The notes beneath the pieces were generated by a model. The model saw nothing but the letters and a program-made list of their open reading frames with translations, did no database searches and was not told the origin of the DNA. Position numbers and translations under genes: made by a program. A stretch of 64,000 nt of DNA from an uncultured Flavobacteriales bacterium. Its GTDB lineage: Bacteria; Bacteroidota; Bacteroidia; Flavobacteriales_G; Salibacteraceae. Below are positions 24,695 through 32,397 of the stretch, in pieces (position 1 is the stretch's first letter; every line of letters starts with the position of its first letter). The stretch spans positions 372,001 to 436,000 of the forward strand of contig CALSRO010000005.1 in assembly GCA_943788775.1 (NCBI GenBank), in the 5' to 3' direction.

Positions 24695-25387
24695 ATGAAC
24701 CATACACTTAGTTCTATCAGATCTATGTATCACTTTGAGCCCTTGAGTGAGCTAGCTCTTCAGCGCTATGTCATTAATCCAGAAGGACGAGTAGAGTTCA
24801 ATGACGATGAGATGAGTTCACAGGAAGTGGACTTCGTTTTGGAAGTCATGGAGCTATATTCTGGCCTGGATCAATTTCGAGCTGATAATTTTTTGACTTA
24901 TTCCATGATGACTGTCTTGGAATATTTAGAGCGCACGCATGCTTTCTACGAGGCAACTTTACTTCCAAAAATCGAGCAAAGCATTGTTGGCATCAAGAAG
25001 TTATTTCCTGATCATCAAATTGCAGGAGTATTGGATTCATTTTTCAAATCGTATAGAAATGAATTGCTTGAGCATATTGATTTAGAGGAGTCGCGTTTAT
25101 TTCCTTACGCACGAAGACTGGCTCATGGCGCTGGGGCAAGAGACTATTCTGTCGAAGATTTTCAAACAGCCCATACACATGAAGTGGAAGATGGTTTGGA
25201 CACGGTAATTAACATCATTGAAACCGATTACCCTGAGGTGGCTAGATCTTTTGCTTATCGTTCGTTTAAGAACCTATTAGAGCAATTCAGATTGGACTTG
25301 GAGATCCACCATTTGATGGAAGAAGAAGTATTTTTAGTAATGCTAGTTACCCTTGAGAAAGACGGAAAAGTCTTCCCGTTTCAATAA
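24695..25387 (+). CDS. hemerythrin-domain protein (RIC/YtfE-like)
   Basis: 230 residues, mostly helical. The di-iron ligand pattern of hemerythrin HHE domains is visible: YLERTHAFYEATLLPKIEQ, LLEHIDLEESRLFPYARRL, FQTAHTHEVEDGLDTV and LEIHHLMEEEVFLVMLV supply regularly placed His and Glu. Such proteins bind or sense O2/NO, or help repair Fe-S centres after nitrosative stress, in the cytoplasm. A 9-bp inverted repeat lies 53 bp upstream. The N-terminal ~70 residues are extra to the core domain and unassigned. Confidence 0.82.
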   Translation: MNHTLSSIRSMYHFEPLSELALQRYVINPEGRVEFNDDEMSSQEVDFVLEVMELYSGLDQFRADNFLTYSMMTVLEYLERTHAFYEATLLPKIEQSIVGIKKLFPDHQIAGVLDSFFKSYRNELLEHIDLEESRLFPYARRLAHGAGARDYSVEDFQTAHTHEVEDGLDTVINIIETDYPEVARSFAYRSFKNLLEQFRLDLEIHHLMEEEVFLVMLVTLEKDGKVFPFQ

Positions 25388-25394
25388 TCCAAAA

Positions 25395-26495
25395 TTACAT
25401 CGCGATTTGAGGAGCATTTCCTAAATCACGCAGCATCTTAGCGTGTGCAGCTATTGCCTCTCTGAAACGATCAATGCTGTTGTAAGGCACCCCATATTCC
25501 TGAGCCGTTTGTTTTACGATTTCAGAAATCTTTCGGTAGTGCACGTGGCAAATATTAGGAAACAAATGATGCTCCACTTGAAAATTCAAGCCACCCACAT
25601 ACCAAGACAATAGTCGGTTGTTTGGAGCAAAGTTGGTGGTAGTTGCCATTTGGTGCACCGCCCAATTATTATCCAAAGTGCCATCCTCGTTCGCAAGGGG
25701 GTATTCAACCTCAGGCATGATATGCGCCAACTGGAAAATTACGGCTGTAGCCATTCCTAGTATGTAGTGCATGCCTATGAATCCGATGAGGGTTATCCAT
25801 GGAGATATAGGCGCCATGACCATAGGTAGAACCAAGAACACACCAAAATACACCACCTTCCAAAGGCTGATGTTCATCATCAAGGTTCTCATTTCAGCTC
25901 GGGTTTTTACCAATTTAATCTTGCGGTATTGAGCAGCCTGTGTAAAGTCGGTAACGATCACCTTCATAAGTATTAAAAAGCCATATAGAATCCAAGCGTA
26001 ATAGTGCTGGTACTTATGAATACCGTGCTTTTTTTGATGTGGGGTGAACCTTAAAAAGAATGGGATGTCCACGTCTCCATCGGCTCCCTCGATATTGGTA
26101 AAACTGTGATGAAGTACGTTGTGTTGATATTTCCAGACTTGACTGTTAATACCTAAGATATTTACGATGCCACCCAAAATTTTATTGACCCGATCATTTT
26201 TTGAATACGCTCCGTGGTTGGCGTCATGCATGACGCTGAATCCGATGCCAACGGCTCCAATTCCCATTAATAACCAAAGTCCGAGGTTGGCCCAAACGGT
26301 GGTGAAAATCCCTGATAGGATAATCACGAATGGAATGAAATATAGAGATATAAGTACGATTGTTTTTGTGACCATTTCAGCATTAGCATTTCGCGAAATC
26401 TTATTCTCGCTGAAATATCCATTTACCCTGCTTTTAAGGGTGCGATAAAAATCAGCATTGCTTTGTCGGTCGAATCGGTATGAAGTAAAATCCAT
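25395..26495 (-). CDS. membrane fatty-acid (acyl-CoA) desaturase
   Basis: 366 residues with four or more transmembrane helices and the three histidine boxes of front-end/acyl desaturases: HDANH (90-94), HNVLHH (125-130) and QVEHH (306-310, a Gln-type third box as in linoleoyl-CoA delta-6-type desaturases). It introduces a double bond into a membrane or CoA-linked acyl chain using O2 and a di-iron centre, probably for membrane fluidity. No fused cytochrome b5 domain is present, so an external electron donor is needed. It ends 7 bp from the convergent hemerythrin gene. Confidence 0.93.
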   Translation of the reverse strand: MDFTSYRFDRQSNADFYRTLKSRVNGYFSENKISRNANAEMVTKTIVLISLYFIPFVIILSGIFTTVWANLGLWLLMGIGAVGIGFSVMHDANHGAYSKNDRVNKILGGIVNILGINSQVWKYQHNVLHHSFTNIEGADGDVDIPFFLRFTPHQKKHGIHKYQHYYAWILYGFLILMKVIVTDFTQAAQYRKIKLVKTRAEMRTLMMNISLWKVVYFGVFLVLPMVMAPISPWITLIGFIGMHYILGMATAVIFQLAHIMPEVEYPLANEDGTLDNNWAVHQMATTTNFAPNNRLLSWYVGGLNFQVEHHLFPNICHVHYRKISEIVKQTAQEYGVPYNSIDRFREAIAAHAKMLRDLGNAPQIAM

Positions 26496-26650
26496 GTTCT
26501 AAATTAACGATCAAAAGGCCTACGTTCAAACGAAATCTTCAGTTTTTCCTGCCGATAATCGCCATTCACGATAAGTGAATTTCGTAACCATGATTCAATA
26601 TTAGTGCTCAATTGCTTACAAACCGCCATAAGAATTGTGAAGAACGATAA

Positions 26651-26658
26651 TATCTTTG
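26651..26658 (+). promoter_or_regulatory. -7 box TATCTTTG upstream of tRNA-Arg
   Basis: Perfect TAnnTTTG, about 65 bp before the tRNA 5' end, with no gene between. A matching -33 element at 19 bp was not recognised. The preceding 26496-26650 is non-coding, with nothing else seen. Confidence 0.4.
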
Positions 26659-26723
26659 CACATTCTTGGTCGAGAAATCAACGAGAATGAGCTCTTTCAA
26701 GCAAAAATGATCTTTGTCATAAT

Positions 26724-26795
26724 GGCCTCGTAGTTCAATGGATAGAATAGAAGTTTCCTAAACTTTTGATCTAGGTTCGATTCCTAGCGAGGCTA
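26724..26795 (+). tRNA. tRNA-Arg (anticodon CCT)
   Basis: The cloverleaf folds cleanly. The acceptor is GGCCTCG against CGAGGCT (first pair G-U), with TA at positions 8-9. The D-stem is GTTC/GAAT, and the anticodon stem GAAGT/ACTTT encloses TTCCTAA with anticodon CCT, reading AGG. The T-arm is CTAGG-TTCGATT-CCTAG and the discriminator is A. CCA is not encoded. A T-run follows immediately. Confidence 0.93.
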
Positions 26796-26799
26796 CTTT

Positions 26800-27312
26800 T
26801 TAATCAATTCTTATACCCCTAGAAGTAAAAGAAATTCCCTGCTGACCTGAAGCCGAGATCATAACGGATTCGCAAATAGGTTCAAAGTCGGCTCTAGGCG
26901 AAATCCAATCTATTACAAAGTTTCCACCTGTACCTCCATGTGCGTCATCTTGATTGATGATAATTTCTATCGTCTCCATAGGCATGAGTTCAACTGGAAA
27001 ATCAAAATAGGTATGAACGTGCTCGCCTTGGGTGTTGTAATACTTTGTTCCGGTGAGGTAAAAAGACTCTGAGGGGCTGATATTTCGAATACTTATGGTT
27101 GCAGTGAGGTTATAGGTGCGATGTTGGTTTCGTTCATAAATCTCGGAGTAAACCGCCAAATAGGTGCTGCCGGCTATTTTGTTACTATCCAAGGAAGGGA
27201 TTTCAGTTTTTCTTGCCGCCCAGTCGAATTCGCCCGAAGAAAATTCATCTATTTTTTCGCCACAACCGAAAAGTACAAGGGTCCATGAAGCAAGTAGGAA
27301 AATATTTTTCAT
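26800..27312 (-). CDS. DUF3124-family lipoprotein
   Basis: 170 residues. The N-terminus MKNIFLLASWTLVLFGCGEK has a lipobox (LFGC, Cys17), so it is a predicted lipoprotein. The mature part matches the DUF3124 pattern: STYLAVYSEIYERNQHRTYN, TISIRNISPSESFYLTGTKYY, then GGTGGNFVIDW and the closing QQGISFTSRG. Its function is unknown. It sits directly downstream of tRNA-Arg on the opposite strand and is the first of several small envelope proteins in this region. Confidence 0.85.
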   Translation of the reverse strand: MKNIFLLASWTLVLFGCGEKIDEFSSGEFDWAARKTEIPSLDSNKIAGSTYLAVYSEIYERNQHRTYNLTATISIRNISPSESFYLTGTKYYNTQGEHVHTYFDFPVELMPMETIEIIINQDDAHGGTGGNFVIDWISPRADFEPICESVMISASGQQGISFTSRGIRID

Positions 27313-27426
27313 GAGGTTAGATAGACATTTTTGAGAACGGCATTAAATATCCAATTTTAAATGTCGGTTCTGGTTTAATTTAGAATATTTAGGACATTGT
27401 TAGATTGTTAGGTATGGATATTATGA

Positions 27427-27804
27427 ATGATAGGTATGGAATTAAAAAGGTCCAATAGAATTCTTGGGTTAAACCATCTGATTACCTTTCTGGTCATGTT
27501 GACTTTGCTAAGTTGCAATCGATCAGGAGAAATCAAGGTTCAAAACAACATTTCCCGCACAACGATTGAAAACATCTATTGGGGCCAAATCTATGTTGGA
27601 GGCTCGCTGAGGCCTGGGCAGGAAACCGAGTTTTTCGAAATAAAAAGATCGGATACAAAGCTCCCTGCAGAGCATCGCATTTTCTTTTCTGTTGAAGGAG
27701 ATTTGCCCATTCAGTATTACACAGTCGAAAAATTTGAACTAGACAAAAAAGGACAACTTATTGTTGCCCTTTCCGATTCTACTGAATTCTATGAGGTAGA
27801 ATAG
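27427..27804 (+). CDS. small lipoprotein of unknown function
   Basis: 125 residues, with a second in-frame ATG at 27436. A hydrophobic leader ending in VMLTLLSCNRSG gives a lipobox, so it is probably a lipoprotein. The mature region (VQNNISRTTIENIYWGQIYV then GGSLRPGQETEFFEI) looks like an all-beta fold. It shows weak similarity in length and spacing (IENI, a glycine-rich turn, and a closing L-S-x-S-T) to the lipoprotein at 32053-32394 on the far side of the PNGase-like gene. It ends 2 bp from the convergent PNGase-like gene. No function can be assigned. Confidence 0.6.
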   Translation: MIGMELKRSNRILGLNHLITFLVMLTLLSCNRSGEIKVQNNISRTTIENIYWGQIYVGGSLRPGQETEFFEIKRSDTKLPAEHRIFFSVEGDLPIQYYTVEKFELDKKGQLIVALSDSTEFYEVE

Positions 27805-27806
27805 AA

Positions 27807-30800
27807 CTACCGTTCCACGATAATCTTTTTCGTTTCATTCATTCCATCTCCACTCAAGTGCACTGCATATATGCCGCTAGTAAGTCTTAGATTGAATTTT
27901 TGAGCGAAGTTTCCACTTGAGATCAATTGCTCCTTATGCACCAATTGACCACTAATGCTGTACACTTCCATTTGAATCGAACCTGAGTAGTTCAACATTT
28001 CTATGTAGAAGTTACCCGAATTCGGATTTGGATAAATGTTCAGTTCCGTTTCGAGATTTTCTGAGATAGATAATGGCGCGTACCCCCCATCGATTTCAAC
28101 TAAAGTGTCACCGCCAATGACTACTACATCAACTCCATCCACCTGGGTGAACACTGTGTCTTTTGTCATGGCGTCAATGGCGAAAGCGTATTCGATTTTG
28201 TTGCCGAATTCACTTTCAAAGATTTGAGCAATTCCACCACCGTTCCATATTCTCAAATAACCTGATCCTTGAGCTGGATAGGCCCAGTAGGATAGCCCAT
28301 CATCTTCACTGTCAGTTAACTCAAGTCTGTAACATCCGGTGTCCAATTTCAATGTATCCCAATACACAGTGTTCGCATCAAGGCTAAACCCATATTTTTC
28401 CAAGACAATTTCATTCTTGGAATTGTAAACAATAAGGTCGTTGTCATTTTTGTTGGTATTAGTCTTGTACTGAATGATCACTTCACCTTCCATGATATCT
28501 GGAAGCTCGAATTTGCTCGTGTAAGTATCATTCTGTGCGTTTCCATCTGCGCCTCCGTTAGGTTCACTCACAGTAGCGATGAATTTATTACTTCCGTTAC
28601 CCATGTAAAATGCGCCATCTTGGAAAGGCAATACCACTTCCTCTTTTTCGAGAAATCCAAGATATCCTGACCAATAGTAAGTCTTCGAAATACCACCTTC
28701 TACCATGTATTTGATTTTACAGCTGGTCAGAGGAGTCGATCCGTTGTTTCGAATCACTATTCTTGGTGCGTAGCACACCGGGTTCATTCGTGAATAATAT
28801 CCTCGATTAGACGGAGCAATGACATCATAAACTTCTACATCCAGGGCATTCGCAGGCTCGTCATACTGGAAAACGTGCATCGCAACTACATAGTTTCCAT
28901 TTCCCATGCCTTGGTTGTTCGTGGGCACCGGAGTGATTCGATAGTCCAATTCGTAGGAAGAACCACTCACAATATTCGAGATGTCATATTCAAAGTCTTT
29001 TACGACATCACCCGGACACCAACCTTCTCGCGCTCCTGGCCATGTCCCACCTTGCGGATATACAGGGTTCAAGGCACATTCGTGCGTTTGCCAGATATGC
29101 CAATTGGTAGCTTCGTTTCCATTTACATAAAGAGAATGCTCATTGTCTTTCCATTCGCAGCAATGTGGATATTGACCAGAATTACTATTGTGCCCGTGAC
29201 CAGTGAACCTCGCTAGTACTTTCTGACGTTTAGCCAATGGATTAATGGATATGTCCACTGGTTCTAGAGCAAGGTCATTGTCAAGGGCATTGTAACTAAT
29301 CGACCTCATTTGACCCCATGGTCGTGTAAGCTCTACTACATTGGCAGGAGGCGTACCCTGGATAAATGCAAACTTCAGATCTAATAACTCTTGTTGGTTA
29401 CCGCTCGAAATATCCACTGAATCTCTTAGTAAATGTGCATAATCAGTAACGTCATAAATCCAAGTAAATCCTTTTGGACCCAAACTCAATCCGATACCAT
29501 AAGGAGTAATGAATCGACCAATTTCATAACGATCTACCACTTCAAAAGGTGGATAGAAGAAATTCAAATCTCCGTTAACCCACATTTGATTGCCCACAAA
29601 GAAAGTAGAGTCGATGGCATTTCCACTTGGATCGTAAACGTATGAGTAGCCTTCGTTGCGAACATAAGTCCCTTGGATGGCTTCAACAAAGTTTCCTACA
29701 ACACCGTATTCCACCACTGAAAACGGAGGTTGATCCACTTCGTCTTCTATGATGTCAGTGATCAGCGTATCTAAGTAGACGCCTTGATGCAGATGAATTT
29801 CCGGAACAATGTTCGTTTTTGTAGTCAAGCGGAATAGCTCGTGTCCCTCATATGTTTTTACAGATGGGGCGCCATGCCAATAAGGTTGAAGTGTCGTGTT
29901 CGCTGCATTGGATAGGTTGTAACCATCATCAAACTGCAGATAAAGAGCAAGATCCGAGTAGTTCGGGTGAGAAGCGGAAATATCCCTGTACATCCAGTCT
30001 TGGATTTCTGAAGCGCCCAATTCTTTTTTCCAAACGCGGAATTCATCCAACTTACCATACCAAGGATTGCCGTTCATGCCACTTCCAATGATCAACCGTT
30101 TCATAATTCCAAGCGTTCGGTTCTTGTCGTTTCCCGAAAGCCAAAGTGTTCCATTTAAGTAGATCTTCATTTGACTAGTGGCTGCATTCTTCGTCATGGC
30201 CCAATGGTTCCAATCGCCTTCATAGTCACCAGCGCTTGCGGCTTTATTGATTCGGTCATAACCAGATCCGCTTCCTGCATCCCAATACACTGAACCGTTG
30301 CTCCAAGGAAGATGGCAGTTTAACGAGCGAACATCACTGAAATCAACCGCCTCGAAAATGGAAGTGTTAACTGGCAAGATATCCTCATCTCCTTGCATCC
30401 AAAAACTGATGGTAATCTCATCCCCAAAATCATAGGAGCTCAGAGGAACTTCAATTCTGTTTCTGTTCGGTCCGAATTCTACGTACCCATCATTTTCATT
30501 AGAGTAGATGGCTAAAGTGTCATTGAGAGCTTCACCCTGAAGCACAGTAGCAGTGCCCGTTTGTGTATTCGTGAAGCTGATATCAACCAATAGATTTGAT
30601 GTCCCATTCCATGCGAAATCTTCGGTTAAATTTATGATCTGAATTCCCGTTGCTGCGCTATCAACATTTTGCTCAAAAACTTGAATCAATCCCAGGTCCT
30701 CCATTTGATTTAATGAACTGAACGTATAGTTGCGCATTCGAATAGTTAAATGGTCAATTTCTGAACCAAGTTGGGTTAAATTCAAACTTATTCTGTCAAT

Positions 30801-31343
30801 GGTGTCCGCGGTTAATCCTGAACTGATAAGGTCAGCAGATGGAATGATGAATTGGAATCGACCGGATTTGTTATCAGTGGCAATAACATTTGCGGTGGTA
30901 GCCGAACCATCGTTAAAATAGTAATTGGATTGAGAAATGACACTGTCGACTTCGCGATAGGTTTCTTCCCACTGGTAAATATCCGTCATCAGGTTTGTAT
31001 GAGTATATACCGTGTCGAAATCATTTCCGCCCGCTAAGTATTTGCGATGTGTTCCGGCTGTTGAATCTAACTCTCCGGTGTGGTCATACACAAATGTGTA
31101 CGTCAAATAGTCCCACTCACCGCACGGGTAATTATCTTGGGTAGTAGCAGCATCGCACTTCAAAGTTTTATACATCAACACCTTACTGAATGATTCGCTA
31201 GGCGAAGGGAACTCATAAATGTCCCTTCTCTTGGTGATGTCATCAAATGTGAAAGTTTGAACAAAAGTGGTGTCTTGGGCTTGAATACCGAGATTAGTAA
31301 GTACTAAGGTTAGCACGAGCCCGCGCAGAAAGAGAGTTCTCAT
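27807..31343 (-). CDS. secreted PNGase F-like protein with LamG domain and T9SS sorting domain
   Basis: 1,178 residues from ATG 31343, which starts the signal peptide MRTLFLRGLVLTLVLTNLGI; the frame runs further upstream but a -7 box lies there. Residues about 25-80 (LMYKTLKCD, PCGEWDYLTYTFVYDH) match the N-terminal domain of peptide-N-glycosidase F. A LamG-like jelly roll follows (DEITISFWMQGDEDI to YGKLDEFRVWKKEL, about 300-450). The second PNGase F half then appears (ARFTGHGHNSNSGQYPHCCEW, GTWPGAREGWCPGD). A T9SS sorting domain closes the protein (NIYPNPNSGNFYIEM to GIYAVHLSG). It is likely exported and acts on N-glycoproteins; the catalytic residues were not verified. Confidence 0.85.
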   Translation of the reverse strand: MRTLFLRGLVLTLVLTNLGIQAQDTTFVQTFTFDDITKRRDIYEFPSPSESFSKVLMYKTLKCDAATTQDNYPCGEWDYLTYTFVYDHTGELDSTAGTHRKYLAGGNDFDTVYTHTNLMTDIYQWEETYREVDSVISQSNYYFNDGSATTANVIATDNKSGRFQFIIPSADLISSGLTADTIDRISLNLTQLGSEIDHLTIRMRNYTFSSLNQMEDLGLIQVFEQNVDSAATGIQIINLTEDFAWNGTSNLLVDISFTNTQTGTATVLQGEALNDTLAIYSNENDGYVEFGPNRNRIEVPLSSYDFGDEITISFWMQGDEDILPVNTSIFEAVDFSDVRSLNCHLPWSNGSVYWDAGSGSGYDRINKAASAGDYEGDWNHWAMTKNAATSQMKIYLNGTLWLSGNDKNRTLGIMKRLIIGSGMNGNPWYGKLDEFRVWKKELGASEIQDWMYRDISASHPNYSDLALYLQFDDGYNLSNAANTTLQPYWHGAPSVKTYEGHELFRLTTKTNIVPEIHLHQGVYLDTLITDIIEDEVDQPPFSVVEYGVVGNFVEAIQGTYVRNEGYSYVYDPSGNAIDSTFFVGNQMWVNGDLNFFYPPFEVVDRYEIGRFITPYGIGLSLGPKGFTWIYDVTDYAHLLRDSVDISSGNQQELLDLKFAFIQGTPPANVVELTRPWGQMRSISYNALDNDLALEPVDISINPLAKRQKVLARFTGHGHNSNSGQYPHCCEWKDNEHSLYVNGNEATNWHIWQTHECALNPVYPQGGTWPGAREGWCPGDVVKDFEYDISNIVSGSSYELDYRITPVPTNNQGMGNGNYVVAMHVFQYDEPANALDVEVYDVIAPSNRGYYSRMNPVCYAPRIVIRNNGSTPLTSCKIKYMVEGGISKTYYWSGYLGFLEKEEVVLPFQDGAFYMGNGSNKFIATVSEPNGGADGNAQNDTYTSKFELPDIMEGEVIIQYKTNTNKNDNDLIVYNSKNEIVLEKYGFSLDANTVYWDTLKLDTGCYRLELTDSEDDGLSYWAYPAQGSGYLRIWNGGGIAQIFESEFGNKIEYAFAIDAMTKDTVFTQVDGVDVVVIGGDTLVEIDGGYAPLSISENLETELNIYPNPNSGNFYIEMLNYSGSIQMEVYSISGQLVHKEQLISSGNFAQKFNLRLTSGIYAVHLSGDGMNETKKIIVER

Positions 31344-31361
31344 AAAATTCGAATTTGAGAA

Positions 31362-31369
31362 CAAAGGTA
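31362..31369 (-). promoter_or_regulatory. -7 box of the PNGase-like gene
   Basis: TACCTTTG on the minus strand, a perfect TAnnTTTG, 18 bp upstream of ATG 31343. It supports that start over one 21 bp further upstream. The -33 region is not conserved. Confidence 0.45.
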
Positions 31370-31495
31370 ACTTTCGAAGTGGTTGAAATGGGATGCCAAA
31401 TTTCCCTGTTCAATTGGATTGCTTTTGTCCGTTTGTCAATTAGGTGAATAAGTTAAGATCCAAGAATTGCCTCGGCAATTAGACTTACAGATGAT

Positions 31496-31503
31496 TATTT
31501 TTG
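31496..31503 (+). promoter_or_regulatory. -7 box TATTTTTG near the lipoprotein pair
   Basis: Perfect TAnnTTTG, 7 bp before the ATG at 31511. A short inverted repeat AATTGCC-TC-GGCAATT lies just upstream at 31465-31480 and could be a regulatory site. Confidence 0.35.
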
Positions 31504-31510
31504 AGAAACA

Positions 31511-32056
31511 ATGGGACGAATCCTAGTTTTTATTGTCTGCTTACTCATAACCGCTTCTTGCTCTAAAAGCAGTAAGACTTTGGTCTCAGTTATTAACTAT
31601 GATGAAGACACAATAAACCGAGCCGCTGAGGAATTGTCATTTCAAATGACTGTTCAAACGGATAGTGGGAGGTATTTGTCCTATGACGTTTTAGATTCTA
31701 TCATCTTATTTGTGAATGATGAATACTGGCGCACGGTTCCTTCTTTGCCAAGTCCTTTGTCAACCGATAATATTGTTTTAGAGGACAGCATTTATTCTTC
31801 ATCTGAACCAATCGAATATTCGGTAATGGTGGATGCTGGTGAGGTCACTAGATATAGTACGGGAGGAGAGTTTGCAGATTTGTTAAATGACGAATTAAGA
31901 TTGTATCCAGGCAGTTATTTATTTGAAATCCAAACGATTTACATACATAATCCAGATAGTAGTGTAGTAAAGATCGATGTTGATTATGTAACAAGCTTCG
32001 AGGTTCCATTAAACGCTCGCTCTGTTTACAGTGGGAATTATCAAATCCAGTTATGA
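31511..32056 (+). CDS. putative lipoprotein of unknown function
   Basis: 181 residues. MGRILVFIVCLLITASCSKS provides a signal with a lipobox (TASC). The mature part is acidic and beta-rich, without a recognised domain. The stop overlaps the ATG of the next lipoprotein gene by 4 bp (ATGA), so the two are translated together and probably act together at the envelope. The region is AT-rich relative to the flanking housekeeping genes. It is divergent from the PNGase-like gene, with 167 bp between starts. Confidence 0.6.
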   Translation: MGRILVFIVCLLITASCSKSSKTLVSVINYDEDTINRAAEELSFQMTVQTDSGRYLSYDVLDSIILFVNDEYWRTVPSLPSPLSTDNIVLEDSIYSSSEPIEYSVMVDAGEVTRYSTGGEFADLLNDELRLYPGSYLFEIQTIYIHNPDSSVVKIDVDYVTSFEVPLNARSVYSGNYQIQL

Positions 32057-32394
32057 TGAAAAAAATCACCCTTGCTCTTTTAAGTGTTGGGCTTTTGTCT
32101 TCCTGCTATAGAAGTGCGGAGATGATAATTATTAATGAAATTCCAGACGTGGAAATTGATAATATTCGATTTGACGATAAGAAGATAAGTTGTTGCCTAA
32201 TGACTGGAGATCAAGATAATATCGAAATTCGTTTGAGATCTGATGAAAATCAGCTAGAATCTAAATTGCACTTTATAATGCGTTCAAATGAGGAGGCAAT
32301 AAAACTACGCACCAAGGAAACGTATTTACTTCAAAACGGTGATTGGCTTAATATATCCCTGACTCGATCGACTCTGGTTGAAATTGACGAGTAA
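32053..32394 (+). CDS. small lipoprotein of unknown function
   Basis: 113 residues. MMKKITLALLSVGLLSSCYR is a lipoprotein signal (LSSC). The mature part (IINEIPDVEIDNIRFDDKKI, a short Cys-Cys pair in ISCCLM, then a C-terminal DWLNISLTRSTLVEIDE) has a layout like the lipoprotein at 27427-27804, suggesting distant paralogy. It is translationally coupled to the preceding lipoprotein. It ends 3 bp from the convergent metG. No function is assignable. Confidence 0.55.
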   Translation: MMKKITLALLSVGLLSSCYRSAEMIIINEIPDVEIDNIRFDDKKISCCLMTGDQDNIEIRLRSDENQLESKLHFIMRSNEEAIKLRTKETYLLQNGDWLNISLTRSTLVEIDE

Positions 32395-32397
32395 GTT

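Noticed and set aside
31465-31480. AATTGCC-TC-GGCAATT as a strong regulatory palindrome
   Set aside because: Seven-bp arms only, single occurrence seen, and no partner regulator nearby; kept only as a note with the adjacent promoter.
26724-32394. A genomic island integrated at tRNA-Arg, given the tRNA next to unusual lipoprotein genes
   Set aside because: No integrase gene and no repeat of the tRNA 3' end was found downstream, so an integration event cannot be supported.
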